Source: an uncultured Clostridia bacterium (GTDB lineage: Bacteria; Bacillota; Clostridia; TANB77; CAG-508). Taken from it: a DNA stretch of 64,000 nucleotides. Of this stretch, positions 9,035 to 16,744 are shown in pieces. How positions within the stretch are numbered: position 1 is the first letter of the stretch; each line of letters begins with the position of its first letter. The notes under the pieces are model-generated. The model ran no database searches, was not told where the DNA came from, and saw only the letters and a program-made list of their open reading frames with translations. The DNA lies in assembly GCA_934149075.1 (NCBI GenBank), contig CAKPDR010000001.1:1-64000 (forward strand), written 5' to 3'. Both the position numbers and the translations under genes were made by a program.

Positions 9035-10009
9035 TTAATTTTGATAATTTATATGTTCACCCTTTATTAATTGATATCTAACAAGTTCTTTTCCATACAA
9101 ATTTTCCTTATGCATATCAACAGCTGTAATTTGATGATTGTTATAAGTAGTATAATAATATATTCCTTTACTTACATTGCAACATGATGTATAAATTGTA
9201 ATTTCATACTTTCCATCTTCTAACTCACAGCAACCTCTTTGTTGGTCCACAGAATTAAGAATATGGAAAAATTGACTTACACTTTCATTTTCGTCTTTAC
9301 CTGATACTGAGTTCATCTTTATAAATGAGGCTCTAACAAATCGAGATTGAGATGATAAGTCCCCTGGAAGTCCAATTGCTCCCATTCCTCTACTATATTG
9401 CTGTAATTCTAAATTTGTTGCAAATGTATTTTTAGGTGATTTATTTGACAATTTCATATATTTGTTTAGCTCAAATAATTGCTTGTCAAATGGTGGATTA
9501 TTGGTTAGTACTCCAACTGGATTGTCATATATTTTTATACCATCTTTAACCGCTTCTACTGTTATTGATTCTTCTGCATCTGCAATTATCCAATGCAATT
9601 GTGCTAATGGTAATTGTCCATTAAATGGTGTATTTATCAGATTTATTTTTTCTATCAATTTTTGGGCTTCCTTTGTTGTAGAACATCGGCTTAATATCCA
9701 TGGAATAAATTCAAATTGTGCTATGTTGTCTTTGTTTTCTTGAATATCATTATAATACGCATTTCCCACAAAGTTGAGTCCAGCCATTCCAAGACCATTT
9801 TCATTTATAGCATCATAATATAATGGATAATTATCAGCTACATAAGCCATTCCTATTATTGCATAATGACTACTTATTGTTTCTTCGTTTCTAAATTTAA
9901 ATTCATAGTTTCTTGGTGTTATTGTTACTTCTTCTTTATACGAATATTCATAATCTAATGTTCTTCCAAAATAAAAATCCTTTGTTTTATATGTTACTGC
10001 TGTACACAT
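9035..10009 (-). CDS. bsh: Bile salt hydrolase (choloylglycine hydrolase)
   Basis: 324-residue Ntn hydrolase that cleaves the glycine or taurine amide of conjugated bile salts. After Met removal, Cys2 is the nucleophile; Arg16, Asp19, Asn79, Asn170 and Arg223 fall where the catalytic residues of the family lie. The C-terminus (YTSCCNVSKGIYYYTTYNN) closely matches clostridial enzymes. The specificity loop reads YSRGMGAIGLPGD. Penicillin V acylase is the alternative, but the overall match favours bile salts. Strong ribosome site AAGGAGGG and no signal peptide, so it is cytosolic. A TATAAT -10 box lies upstream. Confidence 0.9.
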   Translation of the reverse strand: MCTAVTYKTKDFYFGRTLDYEYSYKEEVTITPRNYEFKFRNEETISSHYAIIGMAYVADNYPLYYDAINENGLGMAGLNFVGNAYYNDIQENKDNIAQFEFIPWILSRCSTTKEAQKLIEKINLINTPFNGQLPLAQLHWIIADAEESITVEAVKDGIKIYDNPVGVLTNNPPFDKQLFELNKYMKLSNKSPKNTFATNLELQQYSRGMGAIGLPGDLSSQSRFVRASFIKMNSVSGKDENESVSQFFHILNSVDQQRGCCELEDGKYEITIYTSCCNVSKGIYYYTTYNNHQITAVDMHKENLYGKELVRYQLIKGEHINYQN

Positions 10010-10192
10010 ATTACCCTCCTTGTATTTCTATAAATTTGATTATATCATTTATTTGAAATTTTAGCGAGAAAAATCATACAATTATTAATAAAATTCATTT
10101 AATATTACTATGTCCTCAGGATTAATTTTTCAAATCTTTTACTTCTATTTTCTATCATTAAGTCATATATATTTCTTTATATTGGCCTTTTA

Positions 10193-10771
10193 CTATCTAT
10201 TTTTTGCTATTACATTAAATATATGACAATGCTTTATTTTTCCTGATCCCGTAAGACCATCTTTTTCAACTTCTTTAAATTTAATTATTTCAAAATCCTT
10301 AAACAGTTGTATTGTCTGACGTTTAGTCAAGAAAGTCATTTCTTCTTTTATATTTTTCCACTCATCATTGTTTCCAAAAAAATTTCCAACAAAATATCCA
10401 TCGTTTAAAATGCTATTTCTTATCTTATTCCATAATTTTTCAAAATCATTCTTATTGCAAAATGAAAGACTAAAATTAGATACAATTAGATCATTTTTTT
10501 CTAATTCAATACACTCAAATTTTTGTTTTGAAAATTTAAACTTCTTTAATTCATCTTTAGATAGTTTTTCTACTATTCTAGATTTAACATTTTCTTTATC
10601 TATTGCTAATACATTCCAGCCGTTTTTTATTAAATACACTGTATCTCTTCCAGCACCACACCCAAGTTCAACTGCATTTCCCGGTCTCACATTTAATTTA
10701 ATGAATTCTTTTACAATGTAATTTGGTTCTGCATTTTTTGTATTATCATAATATTTTTCTATACTTCTCAT
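10193..10771 (-). CDS. SAM-dependent methyltransferase
   Basis: 192-residue class I methyltransferase with SAM motif VELGCGAGRDTVYL and motif II NVLAIDKENV. A small-molecule substrate is likely (TehB/UbiE-like fold), but not identifiable. A shorter paralogue lies at 59577-60017 on the other side of the conjugative element. The nearest AGGAG is 15 nt upstream, inside the end of the pRiA4b-like pseudogene, which stops 4 nt before this start, so the two were probably coupled. Confidence 0.8.
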   Translation of the reverse strand: MRSIEKYYDNTKNAEPNYIVKEFIKLNVRPGNAVELGCGAGRDTVYLIKNGWNVLAIDKENVKSRIVEKLSKDELKKFKFSKQKFECIELEKNDLIVSNFSLSFCNKNDFEKLWNKIRNSILNDGYFVGNFFGNNDEWKNIKEEMTFLTKRQTIQLFKDFEIIKFKEVEKDGLTGSGKIKHCHIFNVIAKNR

Positions 10772-10775
10772 ATCT

Positions 10776-11039
10776 TTAACATTTTTCTCCTATTATATTT
10801 TCTATTCCATATTCATCTTCTGCAGGAATTCCTATAAGTCTTCCCATTTCATGTAAAGTTACATCAACTTCAAATTCACACAAATGGTGTCCACACCTTT
10901 CAAATTAAATTTCTATAATTGCTACCAATTCATTAAACGTTATATTTGCTGGTATTCGTAGTCTCCTCCATATTATTGGATGTGATTCCTTTATTATTAC
11001 TTTTATTTCATCATATTTTTCCTTTTTTTCGTAATTATA
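10776..11039 (-). pseudogene. pRiA4b ORF-3-like pseudogene
   Basis: The minus frame reads ...ESHPIIWRRLRIPANIT FNELVAIIEI, then an in-frame TAA, then FERCGHHLCEFEVDVTL...IIGEKC and stop. The IWRRL..P..ITF..L..II pattern and following H-L-EFE segment match the plasmid pRiA4b ORF-3-like family. No start codon is left at the 5' end, and the internal TAA replaces the usual QIAF stretch. It is truncated and dead. Confidence 0.65.
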
Positions 11040-11211
11040 TCATATCTTGTTGACTATTTGAATACTATTCTTGTTAATATATCTATATATTTTAATTTTC
11101 AACTCTTTTTTCAAAGAAATATGATAATTACCAAAATGCTTACTTAAAATTATTCATACTAAAATTTAGAAAATACTTTATTTTTTTCTAGACTAGCTAT
11201 TGAACTTAATG

Positions 11212-11226
11212 CCTTCGGGTTATGAG
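11212..11226. other. Left attachment site of the conjugative element
   Basis: 15-bp core CCTTCGGGTTATGAG, repeated identically at 58618-58632. Including neighbouring bases (GAACTTA...), 22 of 25 positions match. The core is the complement of an initiator tRNA anticodon region. The integrase gene begins inside, 103 nt away. Confidence 0.85.
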
Positions 11227-11287
11227 GGCAGAAAGTTTTTTAAAAGAAAGCCTTTATTTCCAGTCTTTTGGAGATTTATTTTTTAGA

Positions 11288-11311
11288 CTTTCCCTTTATT
11301 TTCCCTTTATG
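11288..11311. repeat. Left-end arm repeat (integrase arm site)
   Basis: Tandem TTTCCCTTTAT units. The same sequence occurs in the same orientation at 58463-58486, near the other end, where the two copies share 24 bp. Position close to both att cores and short internal duplication suggest arm-type integrase binding sites. Confidence 0.6.
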
Positions 11312-11328
11312 TCATTTTAAAGTTCCAT

Positions 11329-12525
11329 TTAGTTCATATTTATATCAGTTAAATAATCTTCTAATCTATTCATTTGGGATAGTTTAACTTGTCCTAAAAT
11401 ATGAACATATATATCTGCTGTAGTGCTATAACTAGCATGACCTAATATTTCTTGTAATACTCTTAAATCAATTCCTGCTTCAATAGATCTTGTTGCAAAA
11501 GTATGTCTTAGTTCATGTATTCCTACTTTTCTAAAATTGTTACTTTTACATATTCCCTGACAAGTTTTTCTTAAGTATTCAGATGTTATTGGATGATTAT
11601 ATTTCGTTTTAAATATAAAATCATCATCTTTAAATCCTTCTCCTAATTCAGCAAGTTCTTCTTGCTCTGCTTGTACTTTTTTCTTGTATTCTTGTAAAAT
11701 TCTTACTACTTTATCTAGCATTGGTACAACTCTATAACTATTTTCTGTTTTTACATCTGTAACCTTTCTTTCTCTTTTTACTTTATTAAAATCATCATCA
11801 TAAGTTGTTATTTTTTGCATACCTCTTCTTACATATAGAGCTTTGTTTTCAAAATCAACATCTTTCCATGTTAGTCCACTTAATTCTCCTGCTCTAAGTC
11901 CAGTATTAACTAATACTATATAAGCTGTTCCCATTCTATATTTTTTCATAAATCCTTCAAATACAAGTTGTTCTTCTTTTGTCATTATATTTAATTCTTT
12001 TCTTCTCATTGATGGCAATTTTAAATTTCTTGTTGGATTTAGTGATATATGCCTACACATAATTGCATCATCAAAACACATTTTTAAAATACTATAATAA
12101 TGTCTTAAAGATTTAGGTGATTTACCTTCATTTTGTAAATCACTAATAAATTTTTGTAAATGATATAATTCTATTTTTTGTAATTGCATATTTCCTAAAT
12201 GTTCTAATATTGTTTTAGATTTTTCAACATACCCCTGATAAGTTCTAGGTGATATATATGGCTTTTTATAAACTTTCATCCATTCTTTTAGCCATTCTTC
12301 CAAAGTTATATTTTTATTTTCAATATAGTAATTGTCATCTCTCTTCTTCCTAAGCTCTTGCATTTTTTCTACAACTACTCGTTGGCTTTTATCATAGACT
12401 GAAACTTGTTTTCTTACACCATTTACCTCAACTGTAATCCTCCCTTCATATCCATTACCTTTTTTTCTTATTGTGCCTTCTCCTTTTACTCTCCTTGTAT
12501 TATCATTTTTTGTTCTTCTTCCCAT
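11329..12525 (-). CDS. int: Tyrosine recombinase integrase
   Basis: 398-residue phage/Tn916-type integrase that catalyses integration and excision. An N-terminal arm-binding domain (GTIRKKGNGYEGRI) and a SAM-like core-binding domain precede the catalytic domain. Catalytic residues visible are Arg211 (GLRAGE), His337-Arg340 (HELRH), His363 (LGH) and Tyr373 (DIYVH). A GGAGG ribosome site lies 7 nt before the ATG. A GTTTGG-N19-TATAAT promoter lies upstream. The gene sits at the left element end next to the att core. Confidence 0.96.
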   Translation of the reverse strand: MGRRTKNDNTRRVKGEGTIRKKGNGYEGRITVEVNGVRKQVSVYDKSQRVVVEKMQELRKKRDDNYYIENKNITLEEWLKEWMKVYKKPYISPRTYQGYVEKSKTILEHLGNMQLQKIELYHLQKFISDLQNEGKSPKSLRHYYSILKMCFDDAIMCRHISLNPTRNLKLPSMRRKELNIMTKEEQLVFEGFMKKYRMGTAYIVLVNTGLRAGELSGLTWKDVDFENKALYVRRGMQKITTYDDDFNKVKRERKVTDVKTENSYRVVPMLDKVVRILQEYKKKVQAEQEELAELGEGFKDDDFIFKTKYNHPITSEYLRKTCQGICKSNNFRKVGIHELRHTFATRSIEAGIDLRVLQEILGHASYSTTADIYVHILGQVKLSQMNRLEDYLTDINMN

Positions 12526-12583
12526 ATTATTTCCTCCATAAAAATAGGATTCATAATATTAAGAAGTAAAATATACTACCAAT

Positions 12584-12614
12584 ATTATAAATCCTTATCT
12601 TCGTAAGTCCAAAC
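12584..12614 (-). promoter_or_regulatory. Element promoter motif before int
   Basis: Minus-strand GTTTGG (12609-12614), 19-nt spacer, TATAAT (12584-12589), 60 nt from the integrase start. It is one of six copies of this motif in the element. The GTTTGG overlaps the end of xis. Confidence 0.6.
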
Positions 12615-12615
12615 C

Positions 12616-12801
12616 CTACACAATGATTCTTCCTGAATTTTTATTAAACCATTCAACCATCTGTGGTTTGTTTATTACAATTCTTCTTTCAAATTTAATA
12701 CAAGGAAAATCTTTAAGTTTTGTTAATTCGGTCATTAATTGCTTACTAATTCCCAATATTTCTGATGCTTCTTTTATATTTATACCTATTTTTTCATCCA
12801 T
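12616..12801 (-). CDS. Excisionase-like helix-turn-helix protein
   Basis: 61 residues with a MerR/excisionase-type helix-turn-helix (INIKEASEILGISKQLMTEL) followed by a short wing (FERRIVINKPQMVEWF). By size and position next to int it is the likely Xis that directs excision. It overlaps the preceding small gene by 16 nt. The family is broad, so the Xis role is inferred from context. Confidence 0.7.
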   Translation of the reverse strand: MDEKIGINIKEASEILGISKQLMTELTKLKDFPCIKFERRIVINKPQMVEWFNKNSGRIIV

Positions 12802-13004
12802 TTCACTAATCCACCTTTCGTTTTAATTTTTTCTGCTTTTTCTGTAGCCTCTCGTGGACTATATAATTTCATTGCAACATCAATTTCTGAATCAAGCATT
12901 TTTACATCAATATAGTTTGGTGTGCTTCCTAATATATCTAATGCTATAACTGCATAAGCCTTAGCCTGTTTCTTAGTTACTGTTTTTACATTATTTAATT
13001 TCAT
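12786..13004 (-). CDS. Small protein upstream of xis
   Basis: About 72 residues, charged, starting MKLNNVKTVTKKQAKAYAVIAL. The ATG at 13004 has GAAAGGA 10 nt upstream; a TTG three codons earlier is too close. No membrane segment. Its 3' end overlaps xis, as in the small regulatory genes between xis and the regulator in Tn916-like elements. Function not recognised. Confidence 0.6.
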   Translation of the reverse strand: MKLNNVKTVTKKQAKAYAVIALDILGSTPNYIDVKMLDSEIDVAMKLYSPREATEKAEKIKTKGGLVKWMKK

Positions 13005-13110
13005 TTTAATCAAATCCTTTCACTTATAAACTTTTTTAATTAGTTACAAGTGAAATTGGTATCTTTCACATAGGTATTTAAACCTCTTCGTTATCCAACC
13101 AAGCAACTCC

Positions 13111-13200
13111 TCAATATAAATTAAGCCAAGCTGAAGTATCATTATTACTAATATAGATCTTCGCCAACACAAACTTACCATCGTTCGCTTTTTCCCTCAT
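13111..13200 (-). pseudogene. Remnant small ORF
   Basis: Frame MREKANDGKFVLAKIYISN...TSAWLNLY, then stop, continuing in the same frame as GVAWLDNEEV, stop, IPM. The readable text on both sides of the stops suggests a decayed small gene. No clear ribosome site. The start may not be real. Confidence 0.3.
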
Positions 13201-13289
13201 TATAGTCGCTATTTATTTTTAATAACATTCGCCTTCTTGGAGCTCCTTATATTAGTTAAAGTCTTGTAACTAATATATTTACTTGTCAA

Positions 13290-13362
13290 TGTGCTATCCG
13301 TTTTCTAAAAGAAAACAAGTAAGAAAGATCATCTCCTCTCACTTGTTTTTTCAGTTAGCACA
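13290..13362 (-). other. Structured leader between regulator and xis genes
   Basis: Inverted repeat TGTGCTA (13290-13296)/TAGCACA (13356-13362) enclosing ACAAGT (13315-13320)/ACTTGT (13341-13346). Together with the rest of 13005-13375 it forms a roughly 370-nt untranslated stretch between the sigma-like gene and the xis/int genes, plausibly a regulatory RNA segment. Confidence 0.4.
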
Positions 13363-13375
13363 TCACATTTTAGGG

Positions 13376-13861
13376 CTACTTATAAATTTTTTTTAATTTT
13401 TTTCTTAAATTTTCTAATCCTCTGTCTACACTCTCTTTTACTGTAGGAATAGAACGATTTTCTATTTTTGCTATTTTTGTATATGAAAATTCATCTACTA
13501 TATACATATAAACTCGTCTATTTTGTGGTGTAGGTAATTTCCAAATTTCTTTTATTATTCTTTCTGATTCTAAATTTGAAATAGCTTGTTCTTCTAAACT
13601 AATTTCTTTATTTGTAGCTCTCTTATTCAATGAATTTTCTGTTAGTTCTGAATGTTCTATATACCTACTAAATTTAATATTTTGTGAATTTTCTTCACTT
13701 TTTCTTCTCTTATATTCATTTCTTAATGTTTCATTTGCTCTAATAATTCTTGATTTTCCGTTTCCATCTTTAAATACAATAACATTTTTACTATCATCAC
13801 TATTGCTAAAAACAATATATGTATCTATTATCTCTCGCTTAATTTTTGAATGATTTTTCAT
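13376..13861 (-). CDS. Sigma-70-like regulator of the element
   Basis: About 161 residues. The C-terminal half resembles sigma region 4 or a LuxR/sigma-type helix-turn-helix (FSYTKIAKIENRSIPTVKESVDRGLENLRKKL). The N-terminal half is charged and lacks a clear region 2. Start chosen at ATG 13861 because GGAGGAA is 5 nt upstream; the longer reading starts inside the ribosome site. Its position next to xis/int parallels the regulatory gene of Tn916-like elements, suggesting control of excision. A perfect palindrome CATTCAATTC...GAATTGAATG sits directly before its ribosome site. Confidence 0.7.
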   Translation of the reverse strand: MKNHSKIKREIIDTYIVFSNSDDSKNVIVFKDGNGKSRIIRANETLRNEYKRRKSEENSQNIKFSRYIEHSELTENSLNKRATNKEISLEEQAISNLESERIIKEIWKLPTPQNRRVYMYIVDEFSYTKIAKIENRSIPTVKESVDRGLENLRKKLKKIYK

Positions 13862-13942
13862 TCTTCTTTCCTCCATTCAATTCATTTTTGAATTGAATGT
13901 GAGGTGGAGATCTGCATTTTACTAATCCATATAAAAACAAAA

Positions 13943-13980
13943 AGAGGTCAAATCTACCTTTACAGATAAATTCAACCTCT
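13943..13980 (-). terminator. Attenuator terminator before the sigma-like gene
   Basis: Arms 13943-13958 and 13965-13980 pair over 16 positions, four of them G-U on the minus-strand RNA, with a 6-nt loop and a TTTTTGTTTTTA tail. It lies about 80 nt before the sigma-like start with no intervening promoter. Confidence 0.8.
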
Positions 13981-14025
13981 CGATTTCGTTTTTTTAACAT
14001 TATTAATACACATTTGTCCAAATAA

Positions 14026-14138
14026 CCTACACTCCTCTTTGTGTAGGCTGAGATTTATGTAATAATGCTCAAAACTACACTAACATATATCTCTTCTTTT
14101 TCATTTTTCCTTAGATCATTTTTCTAAATTAGTGTAGT
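14026..14138 (-). promoter_or_regulatory. Leader with mutually exclusive hairpins
   Basis: Four complementary blocks in transcript order: ACTACACTAA (14129-14138), TTAGTGTAGT (14074-14083), CCTACAC (14041-14047), GTGTAGG (14026-14032). Block 1 pairs with 2 and 3 with 4, while 2 can instead pair with 3. A short leader ORF ends inside block 2. The layout fits ribosome-dependent transcription attenuation. Confidence 0.55.
14075..14104 (-). CDS. Leader peptide MKKKRYMLV
   Basis: Nine codons plus TAG, with AAGG 4 nt before the ATG. Rich in basic codons. Its stop lies within the second pairing block of the attenuator leader, so ribosome position would decide which hairpin forms. Too short for statistical support; the call depends on position. 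Confidence 0.4.
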   Translation of the reverse strand: MKKKRYMLV

Positions 14139-14165
14139 GTTTTATTGGATATTAAAATAATTGAA

Positions 14166-14205
14166 AAAAGCACACAAATAACTTATAAATGGTTAGTTGT
14201 GTGCT
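14166..14205 (-). terminator. Rho-independent terminator
   Basis: AAGCACACAA/TTGTGTGCTT arms with partly paired inner sequence, followed on the minus strand by TTTTTTC. It closes off transcription coming from the restriction-modification genes before the sigma-gene leader. Confidence 0.75.
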
Positions 14206-14251
14206 TAGTATATTTATTTATATTGTTCAATTTATTTTGTGATATATCCAT
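14183..14251 (-). CDS. Possible 22-residue ORF
   Basis: MDISQNKLNNINKYTKHTTNHL, preceded by GGGGGA 4 nt from the ATG. The frame is open further upstream to a GTG at about 14329, giving a 48-residue reading without a ribosome site. It overlaps the terminator at 14166-14205. It may be the tail of a lost gene; otherwise nothing is seen in 14252-14443. Confidence 0.25.
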   Translation of the reverse strand: MDISQNKLNNINKYTKHTTNHL

Positions 14252-14443
14252 TTTCTCCCCCAACTCTTTATTACTTTTCCATCTTTGGTAGTTTAGGGAT
14301 TTTTCTTTTGCTTTTATGGATTCTATCACAATTTTTTTGCAAAGGTTGTCGAATTATGAGAAAAGGTGTAATTTATTGTATAAAATTTTATTTTTATACT
14401 TTTATATAATTTTGATATTAAAAAAGTCTAGCCTTAAAAATAA

Positions 14444-14475
14444 AAATAATAGGAACAGAATGCTCCTATTATTTA
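14444..14475 (-). terminator. Terminator of the hsd operon
   Basis: AATAATAGGA/TCCTATTATT arms around a short loop, with a TTTTTATTTTTA tail on the minus strand. It overlaps the stop of the HsdM-HsdS gene. Confidence 0.75.
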
Positions 14476-16743
14476 TATTTTTGGCAATACTTTATCTAAT
14501 CTCTCACTGATTCTTTTTTGTTCTTCTACTGGTGGTATTGGTATAAGCAAATTATTCAAACTTTTAGAATTTAAAGTATTCCCTTTTATTGCATTTTTTG
14601 TTTTACCATATTTAGCTAAAAATGGTAACGTTTTAAAAAGATAATCCCTTATTATTTTTTCTTCATCTATAAAAGGAAAAATAGATATAATTGCTTCATT
14701 ATGAAGACACGGCTTATCTAATATAGAAACTCTACCTATCGTTAATTTAAAACTCATTAATAAAGTTCCTGCTGGAGATAATTCTCCACCAAATTTTTTT
14801 TCAAACCCTTCTTTACTGATTCCTTCTTTTGTAGTTGTAATATGCCCATTCTCAACCATATCCGCAATAGAAACCCAAGGATATTCAACACCCCAATATT
14901 GATTTTCGGCTCTGGGAGGAGTTTTACCAATTTTTAAATAAGCAATATCGCCTAATCTGCACCATCTCCAATTTTCAGGAATATCAAATAATTCATCTTC
15001 ATCCAATATTTCTTCTATTTTTTCATTCTTTATTCTTTTATTTTTTATTAGTTCTTTTCTTTTATATCTAGAATTATTGAGTAAATCATCAACAGAACTA
15101 TCGGATGATAATTGCTTAGTTATTTTTCCTTGTAAAGCTGCTTGTAATATTGAACTTCTTAAAGCTTCAGGAAATTCTTTGTCTAAATTTATACTTGTTT
15201 CATTTAGTTTTTTAATATCTATCAAATCTATATTTTCATTACCCAAAACAAATCCTTTAAGATTATTTAATGCTAAATTCAACTTAACTTCAATTTTTTC
15301 TTTAGCTTTTAAATAATTTGTTAAAGTTTCTTCAGGTGATAGTATTATTTTTTCTTCATCTGGAAATTTACAATAGTCTAAACTATATCTATTTTCTCTA
15401 ATTTCTTCAATTGATACTTTTCTTGATTTCCAAGTTTCAGTCATAGATTCATCTTCTTTTATATCTTTAATCTCACCTCTATTATCCCACCACTCATCAA
15501 TTTCTTTAAACTTTTCTCTAGTCATAGGATTTTTAGTTAAACTAAATTTAATTCCACCAGGCAAGTCAAATCTATAGAACCACACATTTTCTGTCTTTCC
15601 TTTATTATCAAAAAATAATAAATTTGTAGCTATCTGGGTATATGGAGCAAAACAACTTCCTGGCATTCTAATAATTGTATGTAAATTAAACTCTTCAAGT
15701 AACTTTTTCTTTATCGCTATTTGTCCATTTTCATCTCCAAATAACAAGCTATCTGGTAATACAATTCCACATCTACCATTTTTCTTTAGCCTATACATTA
15801 TCTCAATCATAAATAAATCCGCTGTTTCTGAAGTGCTAAGATCTGACGGAAAGTTTTTTTGAACAATATTTAATTCTGATCCACCATATGGAGGATTCAT
15901 TAGTATTACATCAAATTTTTCCTCTTCTGTGTATCTTCTGACATCTCTTTCTAAGGAATTTCCGTGTACAATATCAGGGACTTCAATATCATTTAACAAC
16001 ATATTAGTTACACATAACATATATGGTAATTTCTTTTTTTCGACACCATAAAAAGAATGTTGCATTTGTTCCATTTGCTCTACAGTAGGATTTTGCTTTT
16101 TCATAAAATTTAATGCATCTACTAAAAAACCTCCTGTCCCACAAGCAAAATCAGCTACTTTTTCGCCTATCATAGGTTTTACTTTATCAACAATTAAACT
16201 AGTTATTGCTCTTCCAGTATAAAATTCTCCATCGTCTTTCTGCAGTCCTTTTAAAAGTTGTTCATAAATATCATTAAAGGCATGTCTTTCGTTATAATCA
16301 GAAAAATCTATTTCATCAAATTCATTTATGAGTTGTCTTAATAAAACACCATTTTGCATAAAATTACTAGATGATTTGATAAATTCTTTAACCAACATTG
16401 CTATGTCACTTTCATTTTGAAATAGATATATATCTTTTGAATTTTCTTTTATAGGTTCTCCTGCTAAAACCTTAAATAATTTATTATTAACAAAATCTAT
16501 TAATTCTTCTCCAGTTAATTGTTCTTTATATGAAGATGATGTTGCCCAATCTCTCCATCTATATCCTATTGGTAAAATAGGCTCATAATTTGGATTCGTT
16601 ATTTCCCATTCTTGTTCTTTGTAATCAAATATTTTTAAAAATAAAATCCAAACTATTTGTGATAATCTCTGTTCATTTCCCCCAACACCAGCATCATCTC
16701 TCATAATATCTTTCATTCTTTTTAGTAATGATGATATTGCCAT
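14473..16743 (-). CDS. hsdM: Type I RM methylase fused to a half specificity subunit
   Basis: 756 residues. Residues about 1-480 are an HsdM N6-adenine methylase: an N-terminal helical domain, SAM motif FACGTGG (199-205) and catalytic NPPYGG (283-288). After a linker, residues about 570-756 form one HsdS target-recognition domain (IPENWRWCRLGDIAYLKIGKTPPR... to IPIPPVEEQKRISERLDKVLP). A normal HsdS has two such domains, so this fusion must dimerise to read a bipartite site. Start at ATG 16743 with AGGAGG 9 nt upstream, one base after the hsdR stop. Together with HsdR it forms the complete system. Confidence 0.9.
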   Translation of the reverse strand: MAISSLLKRMKDIMRDDAGVGGNEQRLSQIVWILFLKIFDYKEQEWEITNPNYEPILPIGYRWRDWATSSSYKEQLTGEELIDFVNNKLFKVLAGEPIKENSKDIYLFQNESDIAMLVKEFIKSSSNFMQNGVLLRQLINEFDEIDFSDYNERHAFNDIYEQLLKGLQKDDGEFYTGRAITSLIVDKVKPMIGEKVADFACGTGGFLVDALNFMKKQNPTVEQMEQMQHSFYGVEKKKLPYMLCVTNMLLNDIEVPDIVHGNSLERDVRRYTEEEKFDVILMNPPYGGSELNIVQKNFPSDLSTSETADLFMIEIMYRLKKNGRCGIVLPDSLLFGDENGQIAIKKKLLEEFNLHTIIRMPGSCFAPYTQIATNLLFFDNKGKTENVWFYRFDLPGGIKFSLTKNPMTREKFKEIDEWWDNRGEIKDIKEDESMTETWKSRKVSIEEIRENRYSLDYCKFPDEEKIILSPEETLTNYLKAKEKIEVKLNLALNNLKGFVLGNENIDLIDIKKLNETSINLDKEFPEALRSSILQAALQGKITKQLSSDSSVDDLLNNSRYKRKELIKNKRIKNEKIEEILDEDELFDIPENWRWCRLGDIAYLKIGKTPPRAENQYWGVEYPWVSIADMVENGHITTTKEGISKEGFEKKFGGELSPAGTLLMSFKLTIGRVSILDKPCLHNEAIISIFPFIDEEKIIRDYLFKTLPFLAKYGKTKNAIKGNTLNSKSLNNLLIPIPPVEEQKRISERLDKVLPKI

Positions 16744-16744
16744 T

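Noticed and set aside
13839..14021. 60-codon minus-strand ORF upstream of the sigma-like gene
   Set aside because: It runs through the 16-pair attenuator terminator, has no ribosome site, and overlaps the start of the real gene out of frame.
14345..14351. Spo0A-box-like TGTCGAA
   Set aside because: A single 7-mer, also present elsewhere (about 290 and 59485), without promoter context.
14316..14510. 64-codon plus-strand ORF
   Set aside because: Composition of AT-rich noise, convergent with hsdM and crossing its terminator; no ribosome site.
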